A DNA stretch of 48,207 nucleotides from Planctomycetaceae bacterium (GCA_020426515.1 JAGQPW010000020.1:1-48207); one strand, 5' to 3'; counted from the stretch's first letter, positions 27,000 through 37,218 are shown. The notes: generated by a model from the sequence alone, not told the origin. Translations and numbers: made by a program.

Positions 27000-28358
27000 A
27001 TGATCCGTCAACTGGTTGCTGTCATCACGTTGTGTTGTGGACTATCGGCTGCACAAGGGGCACCGATTGAACTGTCCGAACCATTTACGCAGTCCCGTCC
27101 GCTCCTGACCCGGTCTGAAGTCCGAACAACTGGCAAGGTGTTCGCACTCAACGCCAAAGGGCAGTCCGAGCCTCTCGATCTTTCCGCCACCGCAGTATTG
27201 CAGTTCCGTTCACGCCGATTGGCGCCGTCCGGTCGCGATGCGGCCGCTCTCCGTGAAGCCCGCGAATTCGAAATCGCCCAACTGGACACCACCGTCGCCG
27301 GCCACCAGACACGGACGCAGCTGCCCGCGCAGCTCAAACGAGTCGTGACCACCGGGCAACGCGACGGACTCCTGAATTATTGTCCACAAGTCCTGATGAC
27401 GCGAGAAGCCCTGGACCTTCTCGATATGCCAGGCGATCCCCTCGCCTTGATCGCCATGCTGCCTCAGGATTCCGTAGAAACGGGGGCCACGTGGGCCGCT
27501 CCCGACTGGGCCGGACAGATGCTCGCAGGAATCGACACCGCAGACGCAGTGAAATGCGATTGCACATTAACATCCGCGAACGATCAACAGGTCGTCATTT
27601 CCATTCAGGCAACCGTCTCAGGACAACGACTCGGCTCGGCCTCCACAGTTACCGTTACGGGGACGATGCACTTCAGTCCTGTCGGGAAGTTCATCTCCGG
27701 GGCGTCGCTCACCTACGCCGTGAAATCCGAAGTCGGCACCATCAATCCAGGACTCGAGGCCCAGATCGTCGTCAACATCACGCGACAGATTGCCCCCGAA
27801 CCGGGCCTGTTGACGGACGAATACATTGCCAGCCTCCCTCTGGAGCCCAATCCGGCCGCTCTGGAACTGGTATTTGACGCAATCCCGTGGGGACTCCGAC
27901 TGCTCCACGATCGTTCCTGGCACCTGTTTCAGGCGGTCTACGAAGGCCAGCATCCTGTCGCCATTTTGCGGCTGATGAACTCCGGCAGCCTGATCTGCCA
28001 GTGCAACATTGCTCCCGTGACCGCCGCTCAGCCCGGCCAACGTACCCCACCCGAGCAGTTTGAACAGGACATTTCTCAGTCCCTTGGAAGTCGCCTGCAA
28101 AAACTCAGTGAACAGGAAGAAATCCCACTGGAAAACGGTCGGTTTCTGTACCGAGTTGTGGCCGAAGGAGAAGTCGAGCTGAAGGGGGACGACAAAACTC
28201 TCAAACTCCCCATGAACTGGATCTACTACCTCAGCACGAATGCGGATGGACGGCAGACCTCGTTTGTCTTCGCCGTTGAGCCACATCTCCGAGAGACACT
28301 CGCCGATCGCGACCGCCAGCTGATGATGCGACTGTCATACTTTGGCATTCCCAAATAG
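27000..28358 (+). CDS. exported protein of unknown function
   Basis: 452-residue protein with a signal peptide (MIRQLVAVITLCCGLSAAQG). I do not recognise a family. The mature part is beta-rich and contains TATAVLQFRSRRL-type strands, two close Cys (KCDCTL), SGASLTYAVKSEVGTINPG, and a C-terminal half from about 290 (WGLRLLHDRSWHLFQ, NWIYYLSTNADGRQTSFVFAVEP). That half looks like a separate alpha/beta domain. An excellent ribosome binding site (agggagg, 7 nt) fixes the ATG at 27000. Divergent from the acyltransferase gene. Probably periplasmic or surface-associated. Confidence 0.8.
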   Translation: MIRQLVAVITLCCGLSAAQGAPIELSEPFTQSRPLLTRSEVRTTGKVFALNAKGQSEPLDLSATAVLQFRSRRLAPSGRDAAALREAREFEIAQLDTTVAGHQTRTQLPAQLKRVVTTGQRDGLLNYCPQVLMTREALDLLDMPGDPLALIAMLPQDSVETGATWAAPDWAGQMLAGIDTADAVKCDCTLTSANDQQVVISIQATVSGQRLGSASTVTVTGTMHFSPVGKFISGASLTYAVKSEVGTINPGLEAQIVVNITRQIAPEPGLLTDEYIASLPLEPNPAALELVFDAIPWGLRLLHDRSWHLFQAVYEGQHPVAILRLMNSGSLICQCNIAPVTAAQPGQRTPPEQFEQDISQSLGSRLQKLSEQEEIPLENGRFLYRVVAEGEVELKGDDKTLKLPMNWIYYLSTNADGRQTSFVFAVEPHLRETLADRDRQLMMRLSYFGIPK

Positions 28359-28476
28359 CGAGACGCCGGGGCGCAGACATCCTGATCCCTACAGGCACAC
28401 TGACCGCTGCAAACGTTCATCGCGCTGCGCGGTCGAAACGGGCAGCCTTCCAGCCGCGTTTTTGATAGAGCATCAA

Positions 28477-28511
28477 CAAAAACAGCCCGCAATCAGAGAT
28501 TGCGGGCTGTT
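28477..28511 (-). terminator. terminator of tRNA-Glu
   Basis: A perfect 14-bp stem (28481-28494 with 28498-28511) with a 3-nt loop is followed on the minus strand by ttttt within the run ctgtttttgttg. It begins 12 nt after the tRNA 3' end. Confidence 0.88.
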
Positions 28512-28522
28512 TCGTTGGCAAG

Positions 28523-28595
28523 TGACCCCATGGGGATTCGAACCCCAGTTCGCGGACTGAAAATCCGCTGTCCTAGGCCTCTAGACGATGGGGCC
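28523..28595 (-). tRNA. tRNA-Glu (anticodon UUC)
   Basis: 73-nt cloverleaf on the minus strand. Acceptor stem GGCCCCA/TGGGGTC (one G-T wobble at 2:71); D-arm region GTCTAGAGGCCTAGGAC; anticodon stem GCGGA/TCCGC with loop TTTTCAG, giving anticodon TTC; T-arm TGGGG-TTCGAAT-CCCCA; discriminator A. The 3' CCA is not encoded. Sequence closely follows bacterial tRNA-Glu. Confidence 0.97.
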
Positions 28596-28728
28596 AACGA
28601 GTGCGTAGGGTATGTACTCATTCGGCATTGTCAAGTCGGTCAGCTGAGCAATTCCTCGATTCAGACAATGGCCAACGGTGAGTCGTTCGCCTCTATTTGT
28701 TCCGGCTTCGAAAGTCCCTTCCATTCCG

Positions 28729-29790
28729 ATGTCCCAACCACCAGACCAAGTGGACGCAGTGATTGTCGGGCAGGGGCTCGCCGGAACCTCGCTCGCATGG
28801 TGTTTTTTGCGGCGAGGAGCCCGCATCCTTGTCATCGATCGCGCTGAACCGTTCACCGCATCGCGAGTGGCTCCGGGGCTCATCACCCCCATCACCGGCA
28901 AGCGTCTCAAACGGTCCTGGCAGTGGACAGAATTCTGGCCCGCCGCCCGAGACTTTTATCGATCGCTGGAAATCACCACCGAAACACAATTTTTGCATCT
29001 TCGTCCTGCCCTTCGTCTGTTTCTCAGTGCCGCTGAGCGCGAACAGTTCCAGCAACAGCTCGAACAAGGAGAATTCGCCGGACTCGAAGTTCAGGACATT
29101 GCACCCAATTCGCTGCCAGGACTCGCTGCCCCCTGGGGAGGATTCGAGATGCAACCTGCTGGCAATCTTAATGTTGCCGCATTTCTCCAGGCCTCCGCCA
29201 AAGTCTTTTCTGCTGACGCTCACCGCTGGGAAGGGACGCTCGCGTATGACCAGATCGATCTGGAAACCCGCACCATTCGCATCGCCGGACACTCCGTCCA
29301 GACCACACACCTCATTTTCTGCGAGGGATGGAAGGGGAGTCAGAATCCATGGTTACGTCAGGTTCCCTTCCGCCCGGCGAAAGGGGAACTGCTGCGTGTG
29401 CACATCCCCGGGTGGAGTGAACAACGAACCGTCCACGCCGGAAAATGGCTCGCTCCCGTCACAACGGACCAGTACTGGGCCGGCTCCACGTACGAATGGA
29501 ATCAACTCGACTGCAGCCCCACTGAACAGGGACGCAGCGACATCCTGCATGGAATCGACCGGTTCCTTGTAAAGCCTGCTCAGATTCTTGAACACGTCGC
29601 CGGCGTGCGGCCCGCCGTCAGCGACAGCCACCCGGTGATCGGCCGGCATCCCGAAATCCCTTGGTTCGGATTCTTGAACGGACTGGGAACCAAGGGTGTG
29701 CTACACGCCCCCTTAATGGCGCAACGTCTTTGTGAATTGCTCCTTGAGGGCACTGAGCCTCCTCCCGAAGTGAGCTTGAGCCGCTGGTAA
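28729..29790 (+). CDS. FAD-dependent oxidoreductase (DAO family)
   Basis: 353 residues with an N-terminal dinucleotide-binding motif (AVIVGQGLAGTSLAW, Gly14/Gly16/Gly19) and the acidic end of the second strand (LVIDRAE). Late motifs GVRPAVSDSHPVIGRHPE and NGLGTKGVLHAPLMA are typical of D-amino-acid-oxidase-like flavoproteins and of the C-terminal part of MnmC. Substrate unknown; a role in modifying the tRNA wobble base, as for MnmC, is possible but unproven. The ATG at 28729 fits the Rossmann start; a GTG at 28678 would add 17 unrelated residues. It begins 134 nt from the divergent tRNA-Glu gene. Confidence 0.82.
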   Translation: MSQPPDQVDAVIVGQGLAGTSLAWCFLRRGARILVIDRAEPFTASRVAPGLITPITGKRLKRSWQWTEFWPAARDFYRSLEITTETQFLHLRPALRLFLSAAEREQFQQQLEQGEFAGLEVQDIAPNSLPGLAAPWGGFEMQPAGNLNVAAFLQASAKVFSADAHRWEGTLAYDQIDLETRTIRIAGHSVQTTHLIFCEGWKGSQNPWLRQVPFRPAKGELLRVHIPGWSEQRTVHAGKWLAPVTTDQYWAGSTYEWNQLDCSPTEQGRSDILHGIDRFLVKPAQILEHVAGVRPAVSDSHPVIGRHPEIPWFGFLNGLGTKGVLHAPLMAQRLCELLLEGTEPPPEVSLSRW

Positions 29791-30098
29791 ACGGCTCTGT
29801 GTCCCACCGCTCGCGGACTCTCCGGTTTCGCTGCGCTCGTGCGTCAGACGGCCACTGACTGGTAGTGCCGATCATGCAGCGCCGTTGAGATTCGACAACA
29901 CCCGCACAACCGGCATAACCGGTCCCACCAACCGGCTCTGATGCCATCATGTGGGCAAACTTAAGCGCTTCTTGCAGTTCCACGCATCTTTTCGGAAACG
30001 TGTGGTAGGGTTGCAACACAGCATGGGCAATATACACACATTGCGTGGCATAGGTATTGCTCATTCCGAATCGAGTTACCTCCATCAACAGTTGTCAC
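29791..30098. other. leader/promoter region of the tad operon
   Basis: 308 nt without a gene. Three aaccgg words occur within 28 nt (29908, 29917, 29930). A possible -10 box (tatacac, 30031) would give a leader of about 55-60 nt, but the -35 candidate (ttgcaa, 30011) is only 14 nt away, so the promoter is tentative. Confidence 0.35.
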
Positions 30099-30713
30099 AT
30101 GTTCGATCTGCATCCAGCGACGCTTGTTCTCATTCTGGCCGTGGGGCTGTTCACAGCCGTGGCAGCCGTGTGGGATACGCGCACCAGACGAATCCCCAAC
30201 TTTCTGACCCTACCTATGTTCGGTCTGGGCTGGGTATTCCAGATTGTGATGTCCGTGATGTACGGCTGGGAACACCTTGCATCGGCGTTCCTGGGCTTTC
30301 TCGTCGGCTTTGGAATTCTGTTTGTCCTCTGGTTCGTCGGTAGCGGCGGGGCCGGAGACGTGAAACTGATGGGGGCACTCAGCGTGTGGCTGGGCTTCCA
30401 GCTCACTCTGTACGTGCTGTTCATCAGCATTCTGGCCGTGCTGGCCGGAACCGTCGGCATCGTCATTTACTCGCTGATGACTCGCGGCGTGCGAGACACC
30501 AAGAAGCGATATGTCGGAACGGGAAAGACCCCCGCCGGACAGAAGCAGCAATCCGAAACTCAGCAGGCCAAGCAGGGTCGCCGGTTTATGGCATTCGCCA
30601 CTCCCGTGGCCCTCGCCACCTGGGCTGTGCTGCTGTGGAAGGCGCCGACCCTCAACGTCACGCCCGATGTGAAGGCTCCTGGAAACATTCCTGCTGCCGT
30701 TCAGCCTGAGTAA
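30099..30713 (+). CDS. A24 prepilin peptidase (TadV/CpaA-like)
   Basis: 204-residue polytopic membrane aspartyl protease that cleaves prepilin leaders. The two catalytic motifs are present: WDTRTRRIPN (Asp26) and GGAGDVKLMG (Asp87 in GxGD). It has about five to six membrane segments and lacks the N-terminal methylase domain of PilD, as in TadV/CpaA. A Lys/Gln-rich cytoplasmic loop (about 145-175) precedes the last membrane segment, and the C-terminal tail is Pro-rich. The ATG at 30099 is preferred over a TTG 42 nt upstream. First gene of the tad operon; the TadE gene follows 14 nt later. It could also process the DUF1559 proteins and the Flp-like pilin in this window. Confidence 0.88.
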   Translation: MFDLHPATLVLILAVGLFTAVAAVWDTRTRRIPNFLTLPMFGLGWVFQIVMSVMYGWEHLASAFLGFLVGFGILFVLWFVGSGGAGDVKLMGALSVWLGFQLTLYVLFISILAVLAGTVGIVIYSLMTRGVRDTKKRYVGTGKTPAGQKQQSETQQAKQGRRFMAFATPVALATWAVLLWKAPTLNVTPDVKAPGNIPAAVQPE

Positions 30714-30727
30714 TTGAAAAGCGGAAC

Positions 30728-31141
30728 ATGTACGTCCAACACACCACAACTCGACCTTCCCGAAAGCGACGCGGGCTCCTCACCATGGAGCTTGTGATGG
30801 TGCTTCCCATCCTGATGTTCATGCTGATGGGACTGTTCGAGTTTTCCTTCCTGTTCCTGGCGCAGGGCGAGTTGGAAGAAGCGGCACAGTCCGGTGCCCG
30901 CCTCGCAACTCTGCAAAGCGTGCAGGAAGAGGACGTGATCGCCGAAGTCCAGCGTTCATTGCCCGATCGGCTGGCACAGAGCGTTTCCGTTCGCGCGTTC
31001 CTGGGGGAGCACTCGGGCGACGAAGTCATTGTCATCGTCCGCGTCCCATCGCGAGCCGCAGCGCCGGATCTGCTGTGGGCCATCGGATATTCGCTCGAAG
31101 GACGTTCCGTCACCGCGGAAACAAGAATGGCCAAAGAGTAG
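30728..31141 (+). CDS. TadE-like pseudopilin
   Basis: 137 residues. A basic leader (TTRPSRKRRG) is followed by LLTMELVMVLPILMFMLMGL, with Glu at +5 after the presumed Gly cleavage site, then FEFSFLFLAQGELEEAAQSGARLAT, the TadE signature. The remainder is a small alpha/beta domain. TadE-type minor pilins are processed by the operon's prepilin peptidase and help assemble the Flp pilus. ATG at 30728 with a purine-rich upstream region; 14 nt after the peptidase stop. Confidence 0.88.
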   Translation: MYVQHTTTRPSRKRRGLLTMELVMVLPILMFMLMGLFEFSFLFLAQGELEEAAQSGARLATLQSVQEEDVIAEVQRSLPDRLAQSVSVRAFLGEHSGDEVIVIVRVPSRAAAPDLLWAIGYSLEGRSVTAETRMAKE

Positions 31142-31223
31142 CCACAACTGATCCACTGAACTTTGCACAGAGACATCACTACCCGGGGCACCACTGGAGC
31201 CCACAAGTCACTGGAGTTGAATC

Positions 31224-32261
31224 GTGAGACGCCTATCACCCGCCATGTTGACCATGCTGATGCTGGGAGCGATTGGATTGCTCGTGGCCATGTACTTTGG
31301 AAAAAAGCTGCTCTTCGCCAAGGTCGAAGTGCCACAGGAGCGCATTGAAAATGTGCCCATGGCCCTCTCGGATCTGAAGGCCGGCACGAAGATCACCGAT
31401 GCTCACATCGCCACCGGTCGTTCGCTCGCCTCCAAGCTCACTCGCGACACCGTGCGGACCAGCCGCATCGTCGTGGGCCGCGTCGTGAAGAACGACATCA
31501 AGGCTGCTGAACCCATCAGCACCTTCGACCTGTATCCCGCTGGCGAAGGACCTCCACCGGAAGTTTCGCCCGGTATGCGAGCCATCACGCTCAACCTTCC
31601 CGCTCCCATGGTACGTCCAGGCGGGTACGTGGACATTCACTTCACCCCCAGTCAGATGCCGGACCAGGCTCTTACCGGCGGAACGACACTCACCCTCCTC
31701 AAGGGCGTGAAGGTTCTGGAAGTCGATGGCAATCGAAACTCTGGCCTCAGCACCAATGGCGACAACGCACGCGTGAGCCTCGAAGTCAGCGTCGAACAGG
31801 CCAACATTCTCTTGCTCGTGAAAGACAAGGGAGAACTCAACCTGATTTACACTCCCGATGGTGCTGGTGATGGACTTGTCAGCCTTTCAGACGAAGACCG
31901 CGCCACACTGGACGAAATCCTCGGACTCAAGAAGCCCGATCGCGAAGAAGAAGCCAAGCCCTTTGTGACGGAAGTCTACAGCGGTGCCGGTCGTCGACTG
32001 CAGCAATTCCGGGACGGCAAGCGAGCAGACCTCTACGCCATCGAACGCCACGACTACTTCCTCCGCAACCAGTCCGCCACTCAAGGAATCTGGGGGGGCA
32101 ATGGATACGGTGGGTATGGCGGCTTTGGCTACGGAACCGTTGGCGATCGTCCCGCTCCACTCTCCAACTACGGCGGCTACTACTCCGTGCCCAGCAATGG
32201 GGGCGGAGCCTCTGGTCCCGCAGGAGGTCCCGGCATGGATCTCGGTGGCGACGGAAACTAG
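31224..32261 (+). CDS. cpaB: Flp pilus assembly protein CpaB/RcpC
   Basis: 345 residues. An N-terminal membrane anchor (LTMLMLGAIGLLVAMYFG), then a SAF domain (about 38-100: NVPMALSDLKAGTKITDAHI, RIVVGRVVKNDIKAAEPI) and the RcpC domain (GMRAITLNLPAP, VRPGGYVDIHFT, VSLEVSVEQANILLL). CpaB acts in the periplasm and normally works with the RcpA secretin. After about residue 280 an unusual tail rich in Gly, Tyr, Asn and Pro (GIWGGNGYGGYGGFGYG) is not part of the family fold. The GTG at 31224 has ggag 9 nt upstream. Confidence 0.92.
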   Translation: MRRLSPAMLTMLMLGAIGLLVAMYFGKKLLFAKVEVPQERIENVPMALSDLKAGTKITDAHIATGRSLASKLTRDTVRTSRIVVGRVVKNDIKAAEPISTFDLYPAGEGPPPEVSPGMRAITLNLPAPMVRPGGYVDIHFTPSQMPDQALTGGTTLTLLKGVKVLEVDGNRNSGLSTNGDNARVSLEVSVEQANILLLVKDKGELNLIYTPDGAGDGLVSLSDEDRATLDEILGLKKPDREEEAKPFVTEVYSGAGRRLQQFRDGKRADLYAIERHDYFLRNQSATQGIWGGNGYGGYGGFGYGTVGDRPAPLSNYGGYYSVPSNGGGASGPAGGPGMDLGGDGN

Positions 32262-32340
32262 GCGTCAAGGATTTTCTCGCTCCTCCGGCCACATGGCCGG
32301 GGAGCGTCTTTGTTAGCTCACTTTGTACAGGAATCATTCA

Positions 32341-33555
32341 GTGCTCGCGTTGCGACGACAACCTGATGCGTCTCGCTCGCTCCTTCGCCGGGGCAGCATG
32401 CTGCCTGCGCTGGCAATTTCCTTGCTGGTCGTCGGCAGTTGCCTCGCGCTCGTGCTGGACAGCCTCTGGCTGAAAATGGCTCGCCGAGAACTGCAAACCG
32501 CCGCCGATGCTGCTGTCCTGGCGGCCGCCGGAGAACTGGCCAGCGACGAACTCCTGAAAGTTGACCCCGACCGCGAATTGCTGGCCCTCAGAGCCCGCAA
32601 AGTGGCGGCAAATGTCGCAGCCCTGAATCGCGCTGCCGGAAAACAGGTTTTCGTCGACCCGCTCATTGGAGAAGACGTACGGTTGGGACGCATTACCCAG
32701 CACGAAAATGGAACAGCCGTGTTTCTGGAAACAGATCAGAATCCAACGGCTGTCGTCCTGCTCGCACATTGTGGCCGAGCCCAGGGAAATCCAGTCTCAC
32801 TGTTCTTTCCACATCTGACGGGCGAACCCACCGGCGATGTCACCTGCCGGGCCGAAGCGTCCATCAACAACCAGGTCTACGGAGTCCGCCCGCTGGACAA
32901 CGCACCCGTCCCCGCCTTGCCCCTGGCCATTCTGGAATCACATTCCGATCCACGTCGGCTGGAAACCTGGGCCCTGCAAATCGAAGCTCGCCGCGGACAG
33001 GATCGCTACCGCTTCAATGCCGAAACCGGAGAAGTCGAACGGGGCCAGGATGGCATCCCGGAAATCGTGCTGCACAGCACTCCTCCCGGGAGCGAAGAAG
33101 AAGAGGAACAGCGAGGAAACGTGCAGATTGTTGACCTGGGAACAAACCTGCAACTGCAGCAGGTGCAGCGACAGATCACTCACGGCTGGTCGTGGCGTGA
33201 CCTGCAGGACCTGGGCACCGAACTGCGACTGGACCAGGGGCCCGTTCAACTTCGCAGTTGCGAACGAATTGAGAACACCTTGAATCACAGCCTGCAGGAA
33301 ATGATCGGCAAGAGCCGCATCGTCCTCCTGTACTCCGCCACAGGTCCTGGTGGCCCGAATGGCGTGACATCCGCTGAGATTTCCCGGCTGGTTGCCGGAC
33401 GCATCATGGATGTGAAGTCCGGTCAGCAGACATTGGAAATGGTTCTGCAACCTACCGTCATTAATACTCGTCTGGCGTTGGTCAACGAAGATCCGTTCGC
33501 CAGCTCCACTCAATTTCAAAACCAATACATTCGTCGACTGTCGCTGACAAACTAG
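32341..33555 (+). CDS. TadG-like pilus assembly protein
   Basis: About 404 residues. The N terminus has a basic leader (RSLLRRGS), a membrane helix (ALAISLLVVGSCLALVL) and the signature RRELQTAADAAVLAAAGELA of the TadG-like N-terminal domain (PF13400). The large remainder is extracytoplasmic and unassigned. It contains a Glu-rich loop (GSEEEEEQRG) and a C-terminal strand-rich region (SRIVLLYSATGPGGPNG). A GTG at 32341 with aggaa 8 nt upstream is preferred; the frame reaches back 18 nt to a TTG. In the operon it occupies the position between CpaB and the ATPase where the RcpA secretin and TadZ are commonly found. Confidence 0.82.
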   Translation: MLALRRQPDASRSLLRRGSMLPALAISLLVVGSCLALVLDSLWLKMARRELQTAADAAVLAAAGELASDELLKVDPDRELLALRARKVAANVAALNRAAGKQVFVDPLIGEDVRLGRITQHENGTAVFLETDQNPTAVVLLAHCGRAQGNPVSLFFPHLTGEPTGDVTCRAEASINNQVYGVRPLDNAPVPALPLAILESHSDPRRLETWALQIEARRGQDRYRFNAETGEVERGQDGIPEIVLHSTPPGSEEEEEQRGNVQIVDLGTNLQLQQVQRQITHGWSWRDLQDLGTELRLDQGPVQLRSCERIENTLNHSLQEMIGKSRIVLLYSATGPGGPNGVTSAEISRLVAGRIMDVKSGQQTLEMVLQPTVINTRLALVNEDPFASSTQFQNQYIRRLSLTN

Positions 33556-33614
33556 GGAACGGCGAGTGCCCTCCCAGTTTCAGCACACCGAATTCAACCG
33601 TTGAGAACGCAGTT

Positions 33615-34940
33615 ATGGTCGCCTTCTCGGACACAATTGACCCACCTCGTCACTTTCAGCAGCTCAAGACTCGTCTGCACCGGCAGATCGTCGATGCGAT
33701 CGACATGTCGAAGGCCGGGGAAATCGGTGATCAGGAATTCCGGCGACAGCTGGAAGCACTGGCCGACCACCTTGTCTCCCGGCCAGAGAACGGAATGTCC
33801 GCCGAGGACCGTCCCCGCATGGTTCGGGAACTCCTCGACGAGATCTACGGATTCGGCCCCATTCAACACCTGATGGACGACCCGTCCGTGAGCGACGTGC
33901 TCGTCAACGGGGCCGACTCAGTGTTCGTTGAACGTCACGGGATTCTGGAACGTACCGACGTTCGATTCGCGGACAACGACCACCTGATGCACTTCATTCA
34001 GCGAATTGTCGGTCAGGCTGGTCGGCGTATCGACGAAGTCTCGCCGATGGTCGATGCCAAACTCGCCGATGGTTCTCGTCTGCACGCCGTGATTCCACCA
34101 CTGGCTCTGCGTGGTCCCACGTTGTCCATTCGCCGTTTCAAAACCGACATCGTCGAGTTTGAAGACATGGTGCAAATGGGAACGCTCGCCCCCGAGATGG
34201 CCGACTTCCTGATCCACGCTGTCCGTTCGCGAATGAACATTCTGCTTTCCGGCGGTACAGGTGCCGGTAAGACGACGATGCTCAACAACCTCGGCCGCTT
34301 CATCCCCGCCTCCGAACGTGTCATCACGATCGAGGAAACCGCGGAATTGCAGTTGCAGCAGGCCGACGTCGTGGGACTGGAAACACGTATGCCCAACGTC
34401 GAAGGGAAGGGAATCATCACGCAGCGCGATCTGCTGAGAAACTCGCTGCGTATGCGTCCCGACCGCATTATCGTCGGCGAAGCTCGTGGAACTGAAGTGC
34501 TCGACATGCTCCAGGCCATGAACACCGGTCACGACGGGTCGATGAGCACAGTCCACGCCAACGAAACACGCGATGCTCTGCATCGACTTGAACTGATGAT
34601 CGCGCTCTCCGGAGCCGAACTCCCCACCAGCGTGTCCCGACAGTACATCGCTTCGGCCATCCAGCTGTTCGTCCACGTCGCCCGTCTGAGCAGCGGGGAA
34701 CGTAAAGTGATGCGAATCTCCGAATTGACCGGCGTCACCAACGGCGAGTTCGATATCGAAGACATCTTCATCTTCCGTACCGCCGGAATCGACAGTCGAG
34801 GCAAAGTGCTGGGAGCGTTTTACGCTACCGGTTACGAACCTCAGTGCCTGCGACGCATGGCGTCCAAGGGCTTCGACCTCAACCCGCGTATGTTTGCCGC
34901 TCGTGAACTGAAAACCGGCAGCGGTTCCGTACACGATTAG
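33615..34940 (+). CDS. cpaF: Tad secretion ATPase CpaF/TadA
   Basis: 441-residue VirB11/GspE-type ATPase that powers Flp pilus assembly at the inner membrane. Visible: N-terminal domain with YGFGPIQHLMDDPSVSDVLV, Walker A GGTGAGKTT (213-221), the Asp/Glu box TIEETAELQL, Walker B RIIVGE (284-289), and the His box GHDGSMSTVHAN (305-316). The length and all nucleotide-binding motifs are normal. The ATG at 33615 has a purine-rich region upstream. It is followed by the platform genes tadB and tadC. Confidence 0.96.
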   Translation: MVAFSDTIDPPRHFQQLKTRLHRQIVDAIDMSKAGEIGDQEFRRQLEALADHLVSRPENGMSAEDRPRMVRELLDEIYGFGPIQHLMDDPSVSDVLVNGADSVFVERHGILERTDVRFADNDHLMHFIQRIVGQAGRRIDEVSPMVDAKLADGSRLHAVIPPLALRGPTLSIRRFKTDIVEFEDMVQMGTLAPEMADFLIHAVRSRMNILLSGGTGAGKTTMLNNLGRFIPASERVITIEETAELQLQQADVVGLETRMPNVEGKGIITQRDLLRNSLRMRPDRIIVGEARGTEVLDMLQAMNTGHDGSMSTVHANETRDALHRLELMIALSGAELPTSVSRQYIASAIQLFVHVARLSSGERKVMRISELTGVTNGEFDIEDIFIFRTAGIDSRGKVLGAFYATGYEPQCLRRMASKGFDLNPRMFAARELKTGSGSVHD

Positions 34941-35002
34941 TTTCACACGATCATCGCTGCCACACATTGATCCGTTGACAGGCTTCACCACTGAGTATCC
35001 CC

Positions 35003-35851
35003 ATGGACACGCCAGTAATTTCACAGCACACCGACTTTTCCGGGATCCTCCGGGAACGCGAATCCTACGCCAGTGAGAACGACGAGTCCGTCGGTAATCA
35101 GATCAACGGCTGGTTCGACCGACTGATGCTCCAGTGCGGCTGGGGAGTATCTCCCGAAATTGTGCTGCTGCTGTCGGTCTTCTTTGCAGTCATCGTCGGT
35201 GGACTCGTCTTCGTGATCCAGGAGGACCTGCTCGCCACATCGCTGGCCGGAATGCTGGGCTTTCTGGGCCCGTTCCTCGTCGCCATGTTTGCCCGCGGCC
35301 GCCGACAACAGAAGATGTCACAGCAGCTGCCTCCAATGATCGAAGAACTCGCCCGTGCCGCCAAGACCGGACGCAGTCTTGAGAACTGCCTCGCGCTGGT
35401 CGCCAACGATACACCCGCTCCACTGGGCCCCGAAATGCAGTTCTGCACCCGCAAGCTGAACCTTGGGCTCAACATTGAAGATGCCATGCTGGACCTGCCA
35501 CGCCGCACAGGGGTCGTGGCCACCAGCCTGCTGGCAACCGCACTGGGCGTTCACCGCCAGAACGGGGGAGACCTCGTGAAGGTGCTCGAACGACTGGCGG
35601 AAACCATGCGTGACCGTCTGCAGTTCCAGGGACGCCTGCGAGCAGCGACCGCCGCCAGTCGTGCGACGGCCGTGCTGATGATTCTGCTCCCTCCGGCAAT
35701 TCTGGCCTTCTTCATCTTCCGCGACCCCGAATATCTGACCAAGTTGTTGCAGTCCACCTGGGGCTGGCGAATGACGATCACGGCATTTTTCCTGGAGTTC
35801 ATCGGAGCCATCTTTGTCTGGCGCATCCTCAAGGGAAGTGAACAGTCATAA
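35003..35851 (+). CDS. tadB: Tad platform protein TadB (T2SSF domain)
   Basis: 282 residues. Two membrane segments (VLLLSVFFAVIVGGLVFVI and LAGMLGFLGPFLVAMFA), a cytoplasmic T2SSF domain (QQLPPMIEELARAAKTGRSLENCL, ATALGVHRQNGGDLVKVLERLA) and two closing membrane segments (AVLMILLPPAILAFFIF, ITAFFLEFIGAIFVW). TadB and TadC form the inner-membrane platform through which the ATPase drives pilus assembly. The first ~40 residues are a polar extension. Position directly after the ATPase gene supports TadB over a GspF homologue. Confidence 0.92.
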   Translation: MDTPVISQHTDFSGILRERESYASENDESVGNQINGWFDRLMLQCGWGVSPEIVLLLSVFFAVIVGGLVFVIQEDLLATSLAGMLGFLGPFLVAMFARGRRQQKMSQQLPPMIEELARAAKTGRSLENCLALVANDTPAPLGPEMQFCTRKLNLGLNIEDAMLDLPRRTGVVATSLLATALGVHRQNGGDLVKVLERLAETMRDRLQFQGRLRAATAASRATAVLMILLPPAILAFFIFRDPEYLTKLLQSTWGWRMTITAFFLEFIGAIFVWRILKGSEQS

Positions 35852-35914
35852 GTCTCGACCTGATCACTCTTGCCCGGCAGTCATGCTCCTTACGTTGAAT
35901 TCACGAGCTGAATC

Positions 35915-37036
<1,122 letters not shown>

Positions 37037-37085
37037 TCCCGGGCTGGCTTCAGCTGAAGAGTCCGTCCCGAGCTGAGGCCAAACC

Positions 37086-37134
37086 AAAAACAAGTCGAGC
37101 CGACAGGAGCAATCCCGTCGGCTCGACTTGTTTT
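37086..37134. terminator. bidirectional terminator between tad operon and TolC-like gene
   Basis: A perfect 14-bp stem (37091-37104 with 37117-37130) with a 12-nt loop has ttttc on the plus side and ttttt on the minus side (from aaaaa at 37086-37090). It can serve both convergent units: the tad operon and the TolC-family gene ending at 37219. Confidence 0.88.
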
Positions 37135-37218
37135 CATGACGTGTCACCGCATCGTCCATTGACGGGTGACGACAAGACGCAAGCGGCTTGTGCGGCTGTT
37201 ACGCCATGTTGCCTGAAG

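Noticed and set aside
33918-35024. 368-codon minus-strand open frame
   Set aside because: Antisense to cpaF, whose Walker motifs are unambiguous.
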